Origin: Asanoa ferruginea
GTDB lineage: Bacteria > Actinomycetota > Actinomycetes > Mycobacteriales > Micromonosporaceae
Reading direction: 5' to 3'
DNA length: 64,000 nt
NCBI RefSeq assembly: GCF_003387075.1
Contig: NZ_QUMQ01000001.1
Location: forward strand, 6,510,001 to 6,574,000
Positions 16,157 through 28,009 of the stretch are shown piece after piece. A program made the position numbers and the translations under genes. The notes under the pieces were generated by a model, which made no database searches, had not been told where the DNA came from, and was given only the letters and a program-made list of their open reading frames with translations. Numbering within the stretch: the stretch's first letter is position 1; the number at the start of each line of letters is the position of its first letter.

Positions 16157-17641
16157 TCAGCTGTTGTCCCGGTAGCTGCTGACCGCCAGCCTGAACAGCG
16201 GTTCGTCACCCGCCCAGGCGGCGTCGTCGGTGAACCAGGAGAGCGCGGTTCCGGTGACGATGACCCGTCGGGCCTGCTCCGGTCCGGGTGCGGCGTCGCG
16301 GTCGACGGCCAGCGTCCGGGTCCCGCCGGGGTCGCGGAAGCAGACCGCCTCCCCGGCCGGGAAGCGCGCCCAGGTCGACGGCACGGCCACCGTGAAGCCG
16401 GTCGGGTCGTCGTGCCAGGTCCAGCCGGGCGGCAGCGCGTTGGGCTCGGCCCCGCCGCCGATCGGGGTGGCGCTCGCCCGCGCCTGCGGCGCCAGGCAGG
16501 CGTGCGCCACGGGTGACGGCGCCGGCTCGTCGGCCTGCCCGACCGCCGCGGCGGTCCCGGCCGACGCCAGACTCAGCGCGGCGGCCACGACGAGCGTGGC
16601 CCGCCAGCGGCGCTGTTTGCCCGGTCCGCCGCTGGAGGCGGGGTCGACGGTGGTCCACCGGCGGGGCCGTTTGGTCGGTCCGTCGCTGGCTGCGGGTTCG
16701 AGGGCGGCCAACTCGCGGGGTCCTTTGCCCGGTCCGTCGCTGGCGGCTGTGGCCCACCGGCGGGGTCGTTTGCCTGTTTCCCCGCCGGTGGATGCGATGA
16801 CGGTGGCCCGACCGCGGGGTCGTGTCCTCGGCTCCTCGCTGGCGACCACCTCGAGCAGCCGCCGCGCCTCGGCCGCGTCGGCGCGCTGCCGCGGGTCCCG
16901 GTCGAGCAGTCGCAGGATGACCGGAGCGAGGGCTCCGGCCCGGGTCATCGGGTCGGGCGGGCCCGCCGCGAGCGCCGTCAGCGTCGCCACGACGGTGGGC
17001 CGGTGGTAGGGCGAGACGCCCTCGACGAGCGTGTAGAGCGTCGCCCCGAGCGACCACAGATCGCCCTCCACTGTGGACACGCCGTGCCGGGCCGTCTCCG
17101 GGGCGACAAAATCGGGCGAACCGAGGACCTGGTCCGGCACGGTCACCCCGCCGTCGGCCCAGACCGCCAGGCCGAAGTCGGTCAGCACCACCCGGTCGTC
17201 GTCGGCCAGGAGCACGTTCTGCGGCTTCACGTCGCGGTGGATCACGCCCGCGCGGTGTGCGGTCTCCAGCGCGGCCAGGATGTCCAGGCCGATCCGGGCC
17301 GCCTCGTGGGGATCGAAGGGGCCGCGCTCGTCGATGACCTCGTGCAGCGCTTTCGCGGGGACGTACTCCATGATGATCCAGGGTCGGTCCGTGCGCACGA
17401 TATCGAGGACCGCGACGACGTTGGGGTGGCACAGCCGGGAGGCGGCCCGGGCCTCGCGCAGGCTGTCGCGCCAGCGGTCGGCGGCGCTGTCGGCGGGCAG
17501 CCACGGCGGGGTCAGGATCTCCTTGATCGCGACCGGACGGCCCAGGACCCGGTCTTCGGCCCGCCAGACCCGGCCCATCCCGCCGGAGCCGATGACCTCA
17601 TGGAGGACATATCGGTCGGCGAGCACGGATCCGGCGGTCAC
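16157..17641 (-). CDS. Membrane Ser/Thr protein kinase (PknB type) with extracytoplasmic domain
   Basis: A 494-residue kinase: Gly-rich loop GSGGMG at 18-23, Lys40 (VAIKEI), catalytic HRD at 135-137 and DFG at 155-157, so it should be active. After the kinase domain a basic proline-rich linker of about 65 residues holds four degenerate copies of a 17-18-residue unit around S-D/G-G-P-x-K-x-P-R. One membrane helix (LVVAAALSLASAGTAAAV) then leads to a 100-residue outer domain with two Cys. GTG 17641 was chosen because VTAGSVLADRYVL is the usual kinase opening and leaves 55 bp to the divergent gene; GTG 17695 is the alternative. Confidence 0.88.
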   Translation of the reverse strand: MTAGSVLADRYVLHEVIGSGGMGRVWRAEDRVLGRPVAIKEILTPPWLPADSAADRWRDSLREARAASRLCHPNVVAVLDIVRTDRPWIIMEYVPAKALHEVIDERGPFDPHEAARIGLDILAALETAHRAGVIHRDVKPQNVLLADDDRVVLTDFGLAVWADGGVTVPDQVLGSPDFVAPETARHGVSTVEGDLWSLGATLYTLVEGVSPYHRPTVVATLTALAAGPPDPMTRAGALAPVILRLLDRDPRQRADAAEARRLLEVVASEEPRTRPRGRATVIASTGGETGKRPRRWATAASDGPGKGPRELAALEPAASDGPTKRPRRWTTVDPASSGGPGKQRRWRATLVVAAALSLASAGTAAAVGQADEPAPSPVAHACLAPQARASATPIGGGAEPNALPPGWTWHDDPTGFTVAVPSTWARFPAGEAVCFRDPGGTRTLAVDRDAAPGPEQARRVIVTGTALSWFTDDAAWAGDEPLFRLAVSSYRDNS

Positions 17642-17696
17642 ATCAATGCTTCGAGGCCGACGACGCCGCGGATGGGTCGGAGTAGCGTTGGTCACT

Positions 17697-18125
17697 ATGC
17701 GGAGTTTGTCCGTCACGGTGCAGCAGCGCCTGGTCAACCCGGTCGTCCGGCTGGCGTGGCGCGCGCGGCTCCCGATCCCCGGCGACGCGCTGCTGGAGAC
17801 GACCGGGCGGCGCACCGGGCGGCTCCGCTACACGCCGGTGTGCGACGGGCTCGACGGCGACGTCTTCTGGCTGGTGTCCCAGCGCGGTCGTGCGGCCGAC
17901 TGGGTGCGCAACCTGCTGGCCGACCCGCGGGTGCGGGTCAAGGTGGGCGGTGGGCGCGGCGCGGCCTGGCGGGCCGGCACCGCGCGTATCGTCGACGCCG
18001 ACGACCCGCGCGAGCGCCTGCGGACGATCGGGCGGGGCGGTCTCGCGCGCCGGCTCTGCGTGTGCACCTCCGCGATGAGCGACACCGACCCGCTGACCGT
18101 CCGCGTCGACCTCGATCCACTGTAG
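17697..18125 (+). CDS. Deazaflavin (F420)-dependent nitroreductase-family oxidoreductase
   Basis: A 142-residue single-domain split beta-barrel protein. The segments LLETTGRRTGRLRYTPVC, VFWLVSQRGRAADWVRNLLADP and VRVKVGG match the Ddn/DUF385 family that binds F420H2 and reduces quinones or nitro compounds. It is at the normal family length with the membrane-facing N-terminal helix (VTVQQRLVNPVVRLAWRA) present. ATG 17697. The DUF1905 gene follows 15 bp later. Substrate unknown. Confidence 0.82.
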   Translation: MRSLSVTVQQRLVNPVVRLAWRARLPIPGDALLETTGRRTGRLRYTPVCDGLDGDVFWLVSQRGRAADWVRNLLADPRVRVKVGGGRGAAWRAGTARIVDADDPRERLRTIGRGGLARRLCVCTSAMSDTDPLTVRVDLDPL

Positions 18126-18140
18126 ACATCGGGAGCGGCC

Positions 18141-18410
18141 ATGGTGCTCGACAAGCAGTTCACCGCGACGCTGGTGAAGAGCCCGGCCAAGGGCGGACAC
18201 ACCTATGTGGTCTGGCCGGAGTCGGTCACGTTCTTCGGCACCCGCGGTCTGGTGAAGGTGCGCGGGACGATCGACGGGCACCCGTTCGAGAGTTCCTTCA
18301 TGGCGTTGGGCGACGGGACCCACAAGCTGCCGGTCAAGGCCGAGGTACGCGAGGCGATCGGCAAGGAGGCCGGCGCCAGCGTCACCGTTGTGCTGGCCGA
18401 GCGCGTCTAG
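18141..18410 (+). CDS. DUF1905 protein
   Basis: An 89-residue protein matching the small DUF1905 beta-barrel: [42 protein letters not shown] and a closing [17 protein letters not shown] segment. These proteins are often fused or adjacent to YdeI/OmpD-like domains; here it stands alone 15 bp after the F420-type oxidoreductase gene, probably co-transcribed. Its 3' end overlaps the MFS gene by 29 bp, tail to tail. Biochemical role unknown. Confidence 0.82.
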   Translation: MVLDKQFTATLVKSPAKGGHTYVVWPESVTFFGTRGLVKVRGTIDGHPFESSFMALGDGTHKLPVKAEVREAIGKEAGASVTVVLAERV

Positions 18411-19791
18411 TGCTCAGCAGGCCCAACACGAGGATGCCGGCGCCGAGGGCGACCACCAGCCACCAGACGCCGTGCTCGGCGGTGGTGAAGGCGGCCCCGG
18501 TGGAGGTCGAGCCCACGATCGTTCCGGCCACCGCGACGCCCAGCGTCATGCCGGTCTGGCGGCCCGTCGAGGCCACCGAGGCGGCCAGGCCAGCCATCGC
18601 GGGCGGCATGCCGGCGACGGCCGAGTTGGTGATCGGTGGGTTCACGGTGCCCTGTGCGATGCCGAACAGCGCGAACGTCGCCACCACCACCGGCAGGGTT
18701 GTCGTCGGTCCCAGCCCGAGCGAGACCGCCCCGCCCAGCGCCAGCGCGGCACCGGCGACCACCAGCGGCACGCGGGGGCCGCGCCGACCGACGAATCGGC
18801 CCGTGACGGGACTGAGCAGCACGGTCAGCAGCCCGACCGGGAGCAGGCAGAGGCCGGCGGTCAGGGCCGGCAGGCCGCGTACGTTCTGTAGGTAGAGCGT
18901 GGTCACGAACAGGAACGCGCTGAAGCCGCAGAGGGCGAAGACCGCCATCACGATCGCCGAACTGAACGGCACGCTGCGGAACAGGGGCAGTTCGAGGAGC
19001 GGGTCGGTGCGGCGCGGTTCATACCAGCCGATGGCCAGCACGCCCACAACGGCGAGGGCGAGCGGGCCGAGGACCACCGGCGAGCCCCAGCCCCATCGCT
19101 CGGACTCGATGATCGAGAAGACGACACCGCTCAGCACCACCGCCACCAAGGCCTGCCCCACCGGGTCGAAGCGGCGCGCCCGGTCGGCCCGCGACTCCGG
19201 CACGAAGCGCGCGGCGGCCACGATGGCGACGACGACGATCGGCACGTTGACCCAGAAGATCGCCCGCCAGCCGAACCCGTCGACCAGCGCGCCACCGAGG
19301 ATCGGCCCCAGCGCCAGCGCGACGCCGGACATCGCGCCGAACACGCCGATCGCCCTCGCCCGCTCGGCCCGCTCGGGGTAGGTAGTGGCCACGATCGCCA
19401 TCGCCACCGGGTTGAGCATCGTGCCGCCGACGGCCTGCAACGCGCGGGCGGCGACCAGGGTGCCGATGGTGGGCGCCAGGCCGCACAGCAACGAACCGGC
19501 GCCGAAGACGGCGAGGCCCACCTGGAACACCCGCCGCCGCCCGATCCGGTCGGCGGTCGATCCGGCCAGGAGCAGAAAACTGGCCAGCACCAGGGTGTAC
19601 GCGTCAACCGTCCACTGGAGACCCGACAGCGAGGCGTGCAGGTCGTGGCGGATGGCGGGCAGCGCGACGTTGACGATGGAGATGTCCATCACCACGACGA
19701 CGATGCTCGCGCAGCAGATGGCGAGCACCAGCCGCCGGCGGCGCGGGCTGAGGCCGCCGGGCGCGGTCCGTGGCAGGGTCTGTGCGGTCAT
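18382..19791 (-). CDS. MFS multidrug exporter, DHA2 (EmrB/QacA) family
   Basis: A 469-residue transporter with 14 predicted hydrophobic helices. Family motifs: [16 protein letters not shown] (motif D1 region), [20 protein letters not shown] (motif A) and motif [18 protein letters not shown], which marks drug:proton antiporters. ATG 19789-19791 is chosen because it lies at the predicted transcription start (8-10 bp past the -10 at 19799-19804), giving a leaderless mRNA; a GTG two codons upstream falls inside the promoter. It is divergent from merR, which should induce it when its drug-like ligand is present. Confidence 0.9.
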   Translation of the reverse strand: MTAQTLPRTAPGGLSPRRRRLVLAICCASIVVVVMDISIVNVALPAIRHDLHASLSGLQWTVDAYTLVLASFLLLAGSTADRIGRRRVFQVGLAVFGAGSLLCGLAPTIGTLVAARALQAVGGTMLNPVAMAIVATTYPERAERARAIGVFGAMSGVALALGPILGGALVDGFGWRAIFWVNVPIVVVAIVAAARFVPESRADRARRFDPVGQALVAVVLSGVVFSIIESERWGWGSPVVLGPLALAVVGVLAIGWYEPRRTDPLLELPLFRSVPFSSAIVMAVFALCGFSAFLFVTTLYLQNVRGLPALTAGLCLLPVGLLTVLLSPVTGRFVGRRGPRVPLVVAGAALALGGAVSLGLGPTTTLPVVVATFALFGIAQGTVNPPITNSAVAGMPPAMAGLAASVASTGRQTGMTLGVAVAGTIVGSTSTGAAFTTAEHGVWWLVVALGAGILVLGLLSTRRARPAQR

Positions 19792-19798
19792 TGTCACG

Positions 19799-19829
19799 AC
19801 GCTAGGATTTAGAGCGTGCTCGAAGTCAA
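19799..19829 (-). promoter_or_regulatory. MerR-type promoter/operator for the MFS exporter
   Basis: On the minus strand TTGACT (19824-19829) and TAGCGT (19799-19804) are separated by exactly 19 bp, the overlong spacer that MerR proteins correct by twisting DNA. The spacer holds an imperfect inverted repeat (TTCGAGC / GCTCTAA). The element overlaps the first codons of merR, so the regulator would also control itself. The exporter ATG lies at the expected transcription start. Confidence 0.8.
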
Positions 19830-20250
19830 GTCACGCCAGATCCCCGCGGCCGGCCTGAGCATCGCCGAGGCCGCCCGCCGCACCGGGGTCAGCGCACACA
19901 CGCTGCGCTACTACGAACGCGCCGGCCTGGTCGTCACCACCGTCGACCGCACGGCCGGGGGCCGGCGCCGCTACCGCCAGCTCGACCTCGACTGGATCAA
20001 GGTCTGCACCCGGCTGCGGGCCACCGGCATGCCGATCAGGGCGATCAAGCGCTACGCCGAGCTCGTCTCTGCCGGCCACGGCAACGAGCACGAGCGGCTG
20101 GCCCTGATGACCGCACACCGCGCGGACGTGCTCGCGAAGATCGCCGAGCTCCGCGAAAACCTGAAGGCCATCGACCACAAGATCGACGTCTACCGCGGCC
20201 GTCTGGCCGCCGGCGACGCCGATCAGCTCTGGGCGCCCCGGGCCGGCTGA
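19816..20250 (+). CDS. MerR-family transcriptional regulator
   Basis: A 144-residue regulator: winged helix-turn-helix LSIAEAARRTGVSAHTLRYYER with the canonical RYYE, a wing containing GGRRRYRQLDLDWI, and a long C-terminal dimer coiled coil (DVLAKIAELRENLKAIDHKIDVYR). The short C-terminal region without Cys suggests no metal binding and fits the group that senses small organic molecules or aldehydes. GTG 19816 lies within the divergent operator. It pairs with the MFS exporter. Confidence 0.9.
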   Translation: MLEVKSRQIPAAGLSIAEAARRTGVSAHTLRYYERAGLVVTTVDRTAGGRRRYRQLDLDWIKVCTRLRATGMPIRAIKRYAELVSAGHGNEHERLALMTAHRADVLAKIAELRENLKAIDHKIDVYRGRLAAGDADQLWAPRAG

Positions 20251-20306
20251 CCCCGGCCTGGTGATCATGGTCACCTGCCGGCGCGCGACACGGCGCTCTT
20301 GCTTTC

Positions 20307-20338
20307 TTGACTGGTTCCAGAAAAGTGGCGACACTTTT
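20307..20338 (+). promoter_or_regulatory. katG promoter with operator-like palindrome
   Basis: TTGACT at 20307-20312 is a good -35, and a perfect inverted repeat AAAAGTG-GCGA-CACTTTT (20321-20338) follows over the expected -10 region. It lies 50-67 bp before the katG start codon. The position suits a repressor site. In many actinomycetes katG is controlled by a FurA gene directly upstream, but none is present here, so the regulator must be elsewhere (inference). Confidence 0.6.
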
Positions 20339-20366
20339 GCGGGCGATGCACGACCGCGCGCTTTGA

Positions 20367-22544
<2,178 letters not shown>

Positions 22545-22555
22545 CGGTGATCGGG

Positions 22556-22590
22556 AAAGCACCGTGCGAGCCTGGCTCGCACGGTGCTTT
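22556..22590 (+). terminator. katG intrinsic terminator
   Basis: AAAGCACCGTGCGAG (22556-22570) and CTCGCACGGTGCTTT (22576-22590) form a perfect 15-bp stem with loop CCTGG, 11 bp after the katG stop. One arm ends in TTT, followed by GC-rich sequence. Confidence 0.9.
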
Positions 22591-22644
22591 GCTGTGTGGG
22601 TGACCGAAGCCAGACCTGGCCTTGCACCGGGAACACGCCGGCCC

Positions 22645-23349
22645 GTGGGCACGTTTTTCGCCGCGCTCTACGGCGACCTGACGCCGCACCCGTGGCGCGA
22701 CCCGGAGTTCGACGCCTACTTCCTCTTCTACCACCGGTCGGTGGCGATGGGCTGGCTCGGTGACGGCGCGCTGTGGGGCATGAACGACGCGGGGGAGCAG
22801 CACCCGCTCGGCGCCTCCGAACCGCCGTTGGCCGCGTGGTTCCAGGTCGGCGTCGAGCCGTTGCCCGCCGGCAATCCGCTGCCGGTGCAGGCGTTTCTCC
22901 GGTGTGCGGCCGACGCCACCGCGGGGATCGGGCGCCTTCGGCTGCGGGCGGCCCAGGTGGTGCTGCCGGTCGAGGCCCTGGACCCGGGGTCGCGCCCGCC
23001 GCCCGCGCTGATCGCCGCGGGCTGGTTCGCCGCCACTGACCCTTCGTCACGAACGAGGGTCCGGGTCACCCTCGACGGTGGCGAGGTTGCCGCGGTGGCG
23101 GCGCGGTTGTGCGACGAGATCAACAGCTACGACCAGCGGGTGTACGCCTGCGACGCGTACACGTTGACCGATCATGGTCTGTCGATCGTGCCGCCGTTCG
23201 AATTTCTCGGCACGCGTCGGGTGACGTTCGACGGGACGCTGGCCGAGTGGTCGCCGGATGCGATCGGCTGGCTGGGTGCCTTCCTCGGAGACCTGTGCGC
23301 CCGGCAGGGCGTCGCGACCCCGGTCCTGCTGACGGCCGTGCCGGCATAA
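22645..23349 (+). CDS. Hypothetical protein, 234 aa
   Basis: A soluble protein opening VGTFFAALYGDLTPHPWRDPEFD and rich in Trp, Pro and acidic residues. It shows alternating beta strands in the middle and an arginine-rich RTRVRVTLDGGEVAAVAARLC segment, but no recognised domain. GTG 22645 is chosen; an in-frame GTG at 22600 sits almost against the katG terminator and is less likely. No signal peptide. It lies between katG and the metallophosphoesterase without a clear functional link. Function unknown. Confidence 0.6.
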   Translation: MGTFFAALYGDLTPHPWRDPEFDAYFLFYHRSVAMGWLGDGALWGMNDAGEQHPLGASEPPLAAWFQVGVEPLPAGNPLPVQAFLRCAADATAGIGRLRLRAAQVVLPVEALDPGSRPPPALIAAGWFAATDPSSRTRVRVTLDGGEVAAVAARLCDEINSYDQRVYACDAYTLTDHGLSIVPPFEFLGTRRVTFDGTLAEWSPDAIGWLGAFLGDLCARQGVATPVLLTAVPA

Positions 23350-23400
23350 ATCGGATTAATCGGGCATATCCGGTAATGCCATTGGCCCGTTGTCCTGAAC

Positions 23401-24855
23401 GTGAAGCGTCGCAATGTCGTGCGGCTGGCGATCGCCGCCGGTCTCGTAGTGGTGGCCGCCGTCGCGGCCGGAGCCAGCGCTGACCGGTCCAGTGTGGACC
23501 GCGACAGCTACGGCAACCCCGGCGGCGTGGCGCCGCGGGAGGCGTGGGCGTGGACCCAGCTCATCTCGGACCCCGCGCATCCCGGTCAGGTCACCCAGGT
23601 CAGGTTGGTCACGCCGGACGCCACCTGCCCGTTCATCGACATCACCACGCCCGCCGGAGGCGAGCGCCACCACATGGTGGTGGAGAGCGTGGTCAGCCAG
23701 TACCCCACGGACGCCACCGTCTGCACCTGGCGGGTGCCGCTGAACGCCACCAAGGCGCAGATCGACAGCAAGACCAGCGGCGTACCTATCCGTCCGAACA
23801 ACAGCGGAGTCGTGCCATTGCCGACCTGGGGAGCGGGGCAGCGGCCCGGAAACATCGCCGTGATCGGTGACACCGGCTGCCGGATCCCCTCGGGCGGCAA
23901 ACCGCAGGACTGCGACAAGGTGAAGAGCTGGCCGTTCCCGCAGGTCGCCAGGAGTGCCGCGAGAAGGCCGGACACGCCCGACCTGGTCGTGCACACCGGC
24001 GATTACATCTACCGCTCCCGGCCCGGCGACGAGCCCACCCAATACTGCGGCGACCAGAGCACGAACGAGCGCACCTGGGGCTGTCTGGTCGCCGACCTCT
24101 TCGAGCCGGCGGAACGCCTCTTTGCCGCGGCACCCTTCGTGTTCGTGCGCGGCAACCACGAGACCTGCGACCGCAACGGCGCGGTGTGGTTCCGCTACCA
24201 GGCCAACGAGCCGAGCGTGTCGCCCTGCGTCAACTTCAGCCCGCCGATCCGCGTCGCGGCGGGCAGCCTCGGGCTGTTGGTGATGGACACCTCGTGTGCC
24301 TCCGACGGCGCGAACCCGAACTGCGGCGTGCCGCAGGTGCAAACCGTTGCCACGACGCAGTTCAACCACATCAACAACACGCTCGTGGGCTCGGGCGACG
24401 ACTTCCTGCTCACCCACGATCCTATTTGGACCATCGACGACGTGACCGCCGGCGGCAATCCTGAGTGGCTCGACCAGCGGCTCGCGGCGGCCGTGACGGC
24501 GACCACCGCCGGGCAACTCAGTTCGCAGATCAGGCTCGTGCTGTCGGGCCACGTCCACATCTACCAGATGCTCGACTTCGGTGGGCTCGTCTCCCCGCAC
24601 CGCCCGCCGCAGATCACGGTGGGTTCGTCGGGCACCGAGCTCCTACCGAAAACCTGGACCGACGCCAGCCTGATCGGCAAGAACGTCGACGGCCAGCCGG
24701 TCGGACACCTCATCACCCACTCCCAGTTCGGCTACGCGGTGCTGCGCGACGTCACCGGCCCGACGTGGAACCTGCGCTACTTCGACCGGGCCGGCCACCT
24801 GGTGAAGGGCACCAACTGCAACCTGGTCGGCGCCGAGTTCCCCAACTGTCTCTAG
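23401..24855 (+). CDS. Secreted metallophosphoesterase
   Basis: A 484-residue protein with an N-terminal Arg-rich start and hydrophobic helix (LAIAAGLVVVAAVAAGASA), so it is exported or membrane-anchored. The calcineurin-like motifs are in order: GDTG (156-159), GDYIY in HTGDYIYRS, GNHE (251-254), a later THDP and GHVH (383-386). Several Cys pairs in the outer domain suggest disulfides. This set of metal ligands supports an active binuclear phosphatase; the substrate is unknown. GTG 23401. It converges with the permease gene at 24852 by 4 bp. Confidence 0.86.
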   Translation: MKRRNVVRLAIAAGLVVVAAVAAGASADRSSVDRDSYGNPGGVAPREAWAWTQLISDPAHPGQVTQVRLVTPDATCPFIDITTPAGGERHHMVVESVVSQYPTDATVCTWRVPLNATKAQIDSKTSGVPIRPNNSGVVPLPTWGAGQRPGNIAVIGDTGCRIPSGGKPQDCDKVKSWPFPQVARSAARRPDTPDLVVHTGDYIYRSRPGDEPTQYCGDQSTNERTWGCLVADLFEPAERLFAAAPFVFVRGNHETCDRNGAVWFRYQANEPSVSPCVNFSPPIRVAAGSLGLLVMDTSCASDGANPNCGVPQVQTVATTQFNHINNTLVGSGDDFLLTHDPIWTIDDVTAGGNPEWLDQRLAAAVTATTAGQLSSQIRLVLSGHVHIYQMLDFGGLVSPHRPPQITVGSSGTELLPKTWTDASLIGKNVDGQPVGHLITHSQFGYAVLRDVTGPTWNLRYFDRAGHLVKGTNCNLVGAEFPNCL

Positions 24856-27290
24856 TCGAGCGGCTGGCGGCTGAGTGTGGGCGGTTCCTTGCCCGCGAGC
24901 AGCCAGCCGCCGGCGTAGGCGACCACCGGCAGCCCGACCAGGATCGCCACCAGGTCGACCACCGGCACGTGGCCGAGCCAGTGCGCCTCGCGGTGATACC
25001 AGGCGAGCAGCGCCAGGTAGGCGGCGGCCGAGCCGATGACGGCGCCGACCAGGGCGAGTGACCCGGCGGTCGCGGCGGTCAGCGATCGGCGGGTGCGCCG
25101 GCGGGCGCCGGTGGCGGTCAGCGTGCGCAGGTCGCGCGCCGTCTCGGAGCGGATCAGGCCGACGGTCATCGCGAGTACGGCCAGCGCGACCGCGATGCCC
25201 GCACCGGTGGCGTTGTCCGCGAGCCGGGCCGCGTCGGCGCCGGTCGGCCGGGTCTCCACGGTCAGTCCCGCGGCCAGCGCCGTCTGCTCGGCCCGGTCGG
25301 TCTGCGCCTGCGTCAGCGGCCCGGGCGCGCGGAGCAACCAGCCGATCGGGACCGGCTCCAGCGCCCGCGACCGCAGGGCGCCCTCGGTGATCAGCGTGCC
25401 GGGCAGTGACGTGTAGGCCGGCAGCGCCGCCTGCTGCAACCTCGGGGGTGCGGCGGATGGCGGGAGGGGGAACAGGTCGTAGCCGTCGAGGCCGGTCCGC
25501 GAGGTGATGACCTCGGTGTCGGCCTGAATGGTCGCGGGGTCGACCCCGTAGCGGGCGAGCACCTCCGGCGTGGCGACGAACAACGGCAGGGACTGCTCGC
25601 TCGTGTATCGCAGGCCCTGCCGTCCATTGACCGTCACCCGCTCCGGCTTGCCCAACTGCAGCGGCACGCGGCCGTCGCCGTCCTTCGGCCCGGCCGGGTT
25701 GATCGCCGCCTCCAGCGGCAGCGGTGCGCCGGCGTGCAGGTCGGTCGCGATCGCGTCGACCTGCCCGCGCGCGGTGGCCAACTGGGCGGCGGTGAGCGGT
25801 GCCAGCGGCGCGTTGAACCTCTCGGCGGACAGCCACACGATCATCTGGTCGGCCGGCAGGTTGCCGCCGGTCGGTGCGGATGCCCGGGCCACCGAGACGC
25901 CCGCGGCGAGCGTGACGGTGGCGGCGATGCCGAGCGCGAGCCCGATCGCGGCCAGCGCAGCGCTCGATCGGGCCCGGTAGCGCGCCAGGTCACGCAGCGC
26001 CAGCCGGGGCGCGAGGGGAGCCAGGCGGGCGAGCCGGCCCAGTGCGGCGACGCCGAGCGGGGCGAGCAGCAGCAGACCGATGCACGTGGCCAGCACGCCG
26101 CCGACGATCAGCGGTTTCCTGGTCTGCTGGGCCGCGACGAGCAGGGCAGGCCCGCCGAGCAGCAGGACGGCGCCAACCGCGGCGAAGCGGTGCGCGGGCC
26201 GGGGCGGCAGCGGCCGGGCGGACAGGGCCGCGACGACGGGCAGCCTGGCGGCGGCGCGGGCCGGCCACCACGCCGCGCCCACGGCGGTCACCACGGCCAG
26301 CAGCACCGTGGCGAACACCGCCGGCCAGGGCAGGTCGAACCGGTCGATGCGATGCCCGACGAGCGTCTCCAGCCGCGGGCTGAAGGCGAACCAGCCGCCG
26401 AGACCGACCGCGACGCCGGCGAGGCCGCCCACGGCGCCGGTCGCGGCGCCGTTGGCCACCAGGGCCAGCCGGACGTGCCGGTGGCTGGCACCGATGGCGC
26501 CGAGCAGGCCGAGCGCACGCATGCGGCGTTGGGCCAGCACGGTGAACCCCGCCGCGGCCAGCAACCCGACGAACAGCAGCCCGATCGTGGCCAGCAGGAG
26601 CACGGTGACGGCGGCGCTGTCGCCCTGCGTGCCGCGGATCTCGACCGACGTCCCGTCCGGCAGGTCTTTCGCCGCGAACTCGGCCGGGGTCGCCCGGACC
26701 AGCACCGTCACCTGGTCGGCCGGGCCGGCCTGTCCCGGCGCGACGAGGGCGAAGCGGTCGCGCAGGTCGAGCGGGTTCTCGACCAGCCCGACCACGCTGT
26801 CCCGCCGGCCGGCGCGCTCCCAGGTGCCGCCGACGCGGAGGTGGAAGGTGGCGGCGACCCGGTCGGTGACCGCGATCTCGCCCGGGCCGGCCGGGTAGCG
26901 GCCGGCGGTCAGCCGCAGCATGGCCTTGCCGTAGGGCCCGGCCGGGTCCTGCGCGCGCAGATCGATGCCGCTGGCCGAGCCGGGCACCGGGATCGTCTGG
27001 TGCGCGATCACCTCGGCCGTGCCGAATGCGGCGCGCAGAGCCGCGGCGCCGGCGTCGAGTTGCGCGCCGGTGCCGCTCAGGGTCAACAGGTAGTTGGCAC
27101 TGCCGAAGCGCGCCGCCAGCGAACCCTCCGCGGTCGTCGCGGCGCCGAGGCCCGCGGTCGTCGCCGCGACGGCGACCAGCAGCAGTGCCAGCAGCAGGGC
27201 CTGTTGGCGCCACTCGCGGCGGAACAGCCGCCATCCCCAGCGCAGCACCGCCCGCCGCGCCGCCATCCCGCCGTGGTCCGGGGTCGTCAT
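24852..27290 (-). CDS. FtsX-like ABC transporter permease
   Basis: An 812-residue permease with an N-terminal helix, a large extracytoplasmic domain, three helices ([20 protein letters not shown] and following), a second half that repeats helix-domain-helix, and final helices near [18 protein letters not shown]. This is the two-unit FtsX/MacB-like layout. ATG 27288-27290 overlaps the ATPase stop (ATGA). With the ATPase it forms a type VII-like exporter or mechanotransmission system, often for peptides or antibiotics. Controlled by the PadR gene that heads the operon. Confidence 0.85.
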   Translation of the reverse strand: MTTPDHGGMAARRAVLRWGWRLFRREWRQQALLLALLLVAVAATTAGLGAATTAEGSLAARFGSANYLLTLSGTGAQLDAGAAALRAAFGTAEVIAHQTIPVPGSASGIDLRAQDPAGPYGKAMLRLTAGRYPAGPGEIAVTDRVAATFHLRVGGTWERAGRRDSVVGLVENPLDLRDRFALVAPGQAGPADQVTVLVRATPAEFAAKDLPDGTSVEIRGTQGDSAAVTVLLLATIGLLFVGLLAAAGFTVLAQRRMRALGLLGAIGASHRHVRLALVANGAATGAVGGLAGVAVGLGGWFAFSPRLETLVGHRIDRFDLPWPAVFATVLLAVVTAVGAAWWPARAAARLPVVAALSARPLPPRPAHRFAAVGAVLLLGGPALLVAAQQTRKPLIVGGVLATCIGLLLLAPLGVAALGRLARLAPLAPRLALRDLARYRARSSAALAAIGLALGIAATVTLAAGVSVARASAPTGGNLPADQMIVWLSAERFNAPLAPLTAAQLATARGQVDAIATDLHAGAPLPLEAAINPAGPKDGDGRVPLQLGKPERVTVNGRQGLRYTSEQSLPLFVATPEVLARYGVDPATIQADTEVITSRTGLDGYDLFPLPPSAAPPRLQQAALPAYTSLPGTLITEGALRSRALEPVPIGWLLRAPGPLTQAQTDRAEQTALAAGLTVETRPTGADAARLADNATGAGIAVALAVLAMTVGLIRSETARDLRTLTATGARRRTRRSLTAATAGSLALVGAVIGSAAAYLALLAWYHREAHWLGHVPVVDLVAILVGLPVVAYAGGWLLAGKEPPTLSRQPLD

Positions 27291-28009
27291 CGGGTGGGCT
27301 TGCCGGCGAGGAGCGAGTCCGGACCGGGCCGGGGAGCGGTGCGGTCGACCACCCGGCCGTCGCGGATGAACACGACGCGGTCGGCCCACGAGGCGAGCTG
27401 CGCGTCGTGGGTGACCACGACCGCGGCCAGGCCGCGCTTGCAGGCCGCCAGGATCAGCCGCATCACGGCCTCACCGTTGGTGGAGTCGAGGGCGCCGGTG
27501 GGCTCGTCGGCGAGCAGCAGCTTGCGGTCACCGACGATGCTCCGGGCGATCGCGACCCGTTGCCGTTCGCCTCCGGAGAGCTGATCGGGGAAGCGGGACG
27601 CCCGGTCGGCGAGGTCGACGTCGGCCAGCGTGCGCAGCGCGACGGCGCGGGCCTTCCCGGCCCGCATGCCGTCGAGCTCCAGCGGCATCGCCACGTTCTC
27701 GGCCGCCGTCAGCCCGGGCAGCAGGTTGAAGTCCTGGAACACGTAGCCGATCGCGCGCCGGCGCAGCCTTGCCCGGTCGTCACGGGACATCGCGGCCAGC
27801 GAGTGCCCGGCCACCAGCACCTCGCCGGCGGTGGCCGACTCGAGCGCGCCGGCGATGGTCAGCAGCGTGCTCTTGCCTGAGCCGCTCGGCCCCATCACGG
27901 CCACCATCCGGCCGGCCTCGACCGACAGGTCCACGTCGGACAGTGCGTGCACCTCGTCGGCACCATCCAGATAGGTCTTCGAGACTGCGCGTAGCTCCAG
28001 CACGCTCAT
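27287..28009 (-). CDS. ABC transporter ATPase (LolD/MacB type)
   Basis: A 240-residue ATPase with Walker [11 protein letters not shown]-loop [18 protein letters not shown], signature [14 protein letters not shown] and Walker [14 protein letters not shown]. The sequence pattern is that of LolD/MacB/BceA ATPases, which pair with FtsX permeases. ATG 28007-28009 overlaps the padR stop, and its own stop overlaps the permease start, so the three genes are coupled. Confidence 0.92.
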   Translation of the reverse strand: MSVLELRAVSKTYLDGADEVHALSDVDLSVEAGRMVAVMGPSGSGKSTLLTIAGALESATAGEVLVAGHSLAAMSRDDRARLRRRAIGYVFQDFNLLPGLTAAENVAMPLELDGMRAGKARAVALRTLADVDLADRASRFPDQLSGGERQRVAIARSIVGDRKLLLADEPTGALDSTNGEAVMRLILAACKRGLAAVVVTHDAQLASWADRVVFIRDGRVVDRTAPRPGPDSLLAGKPTR

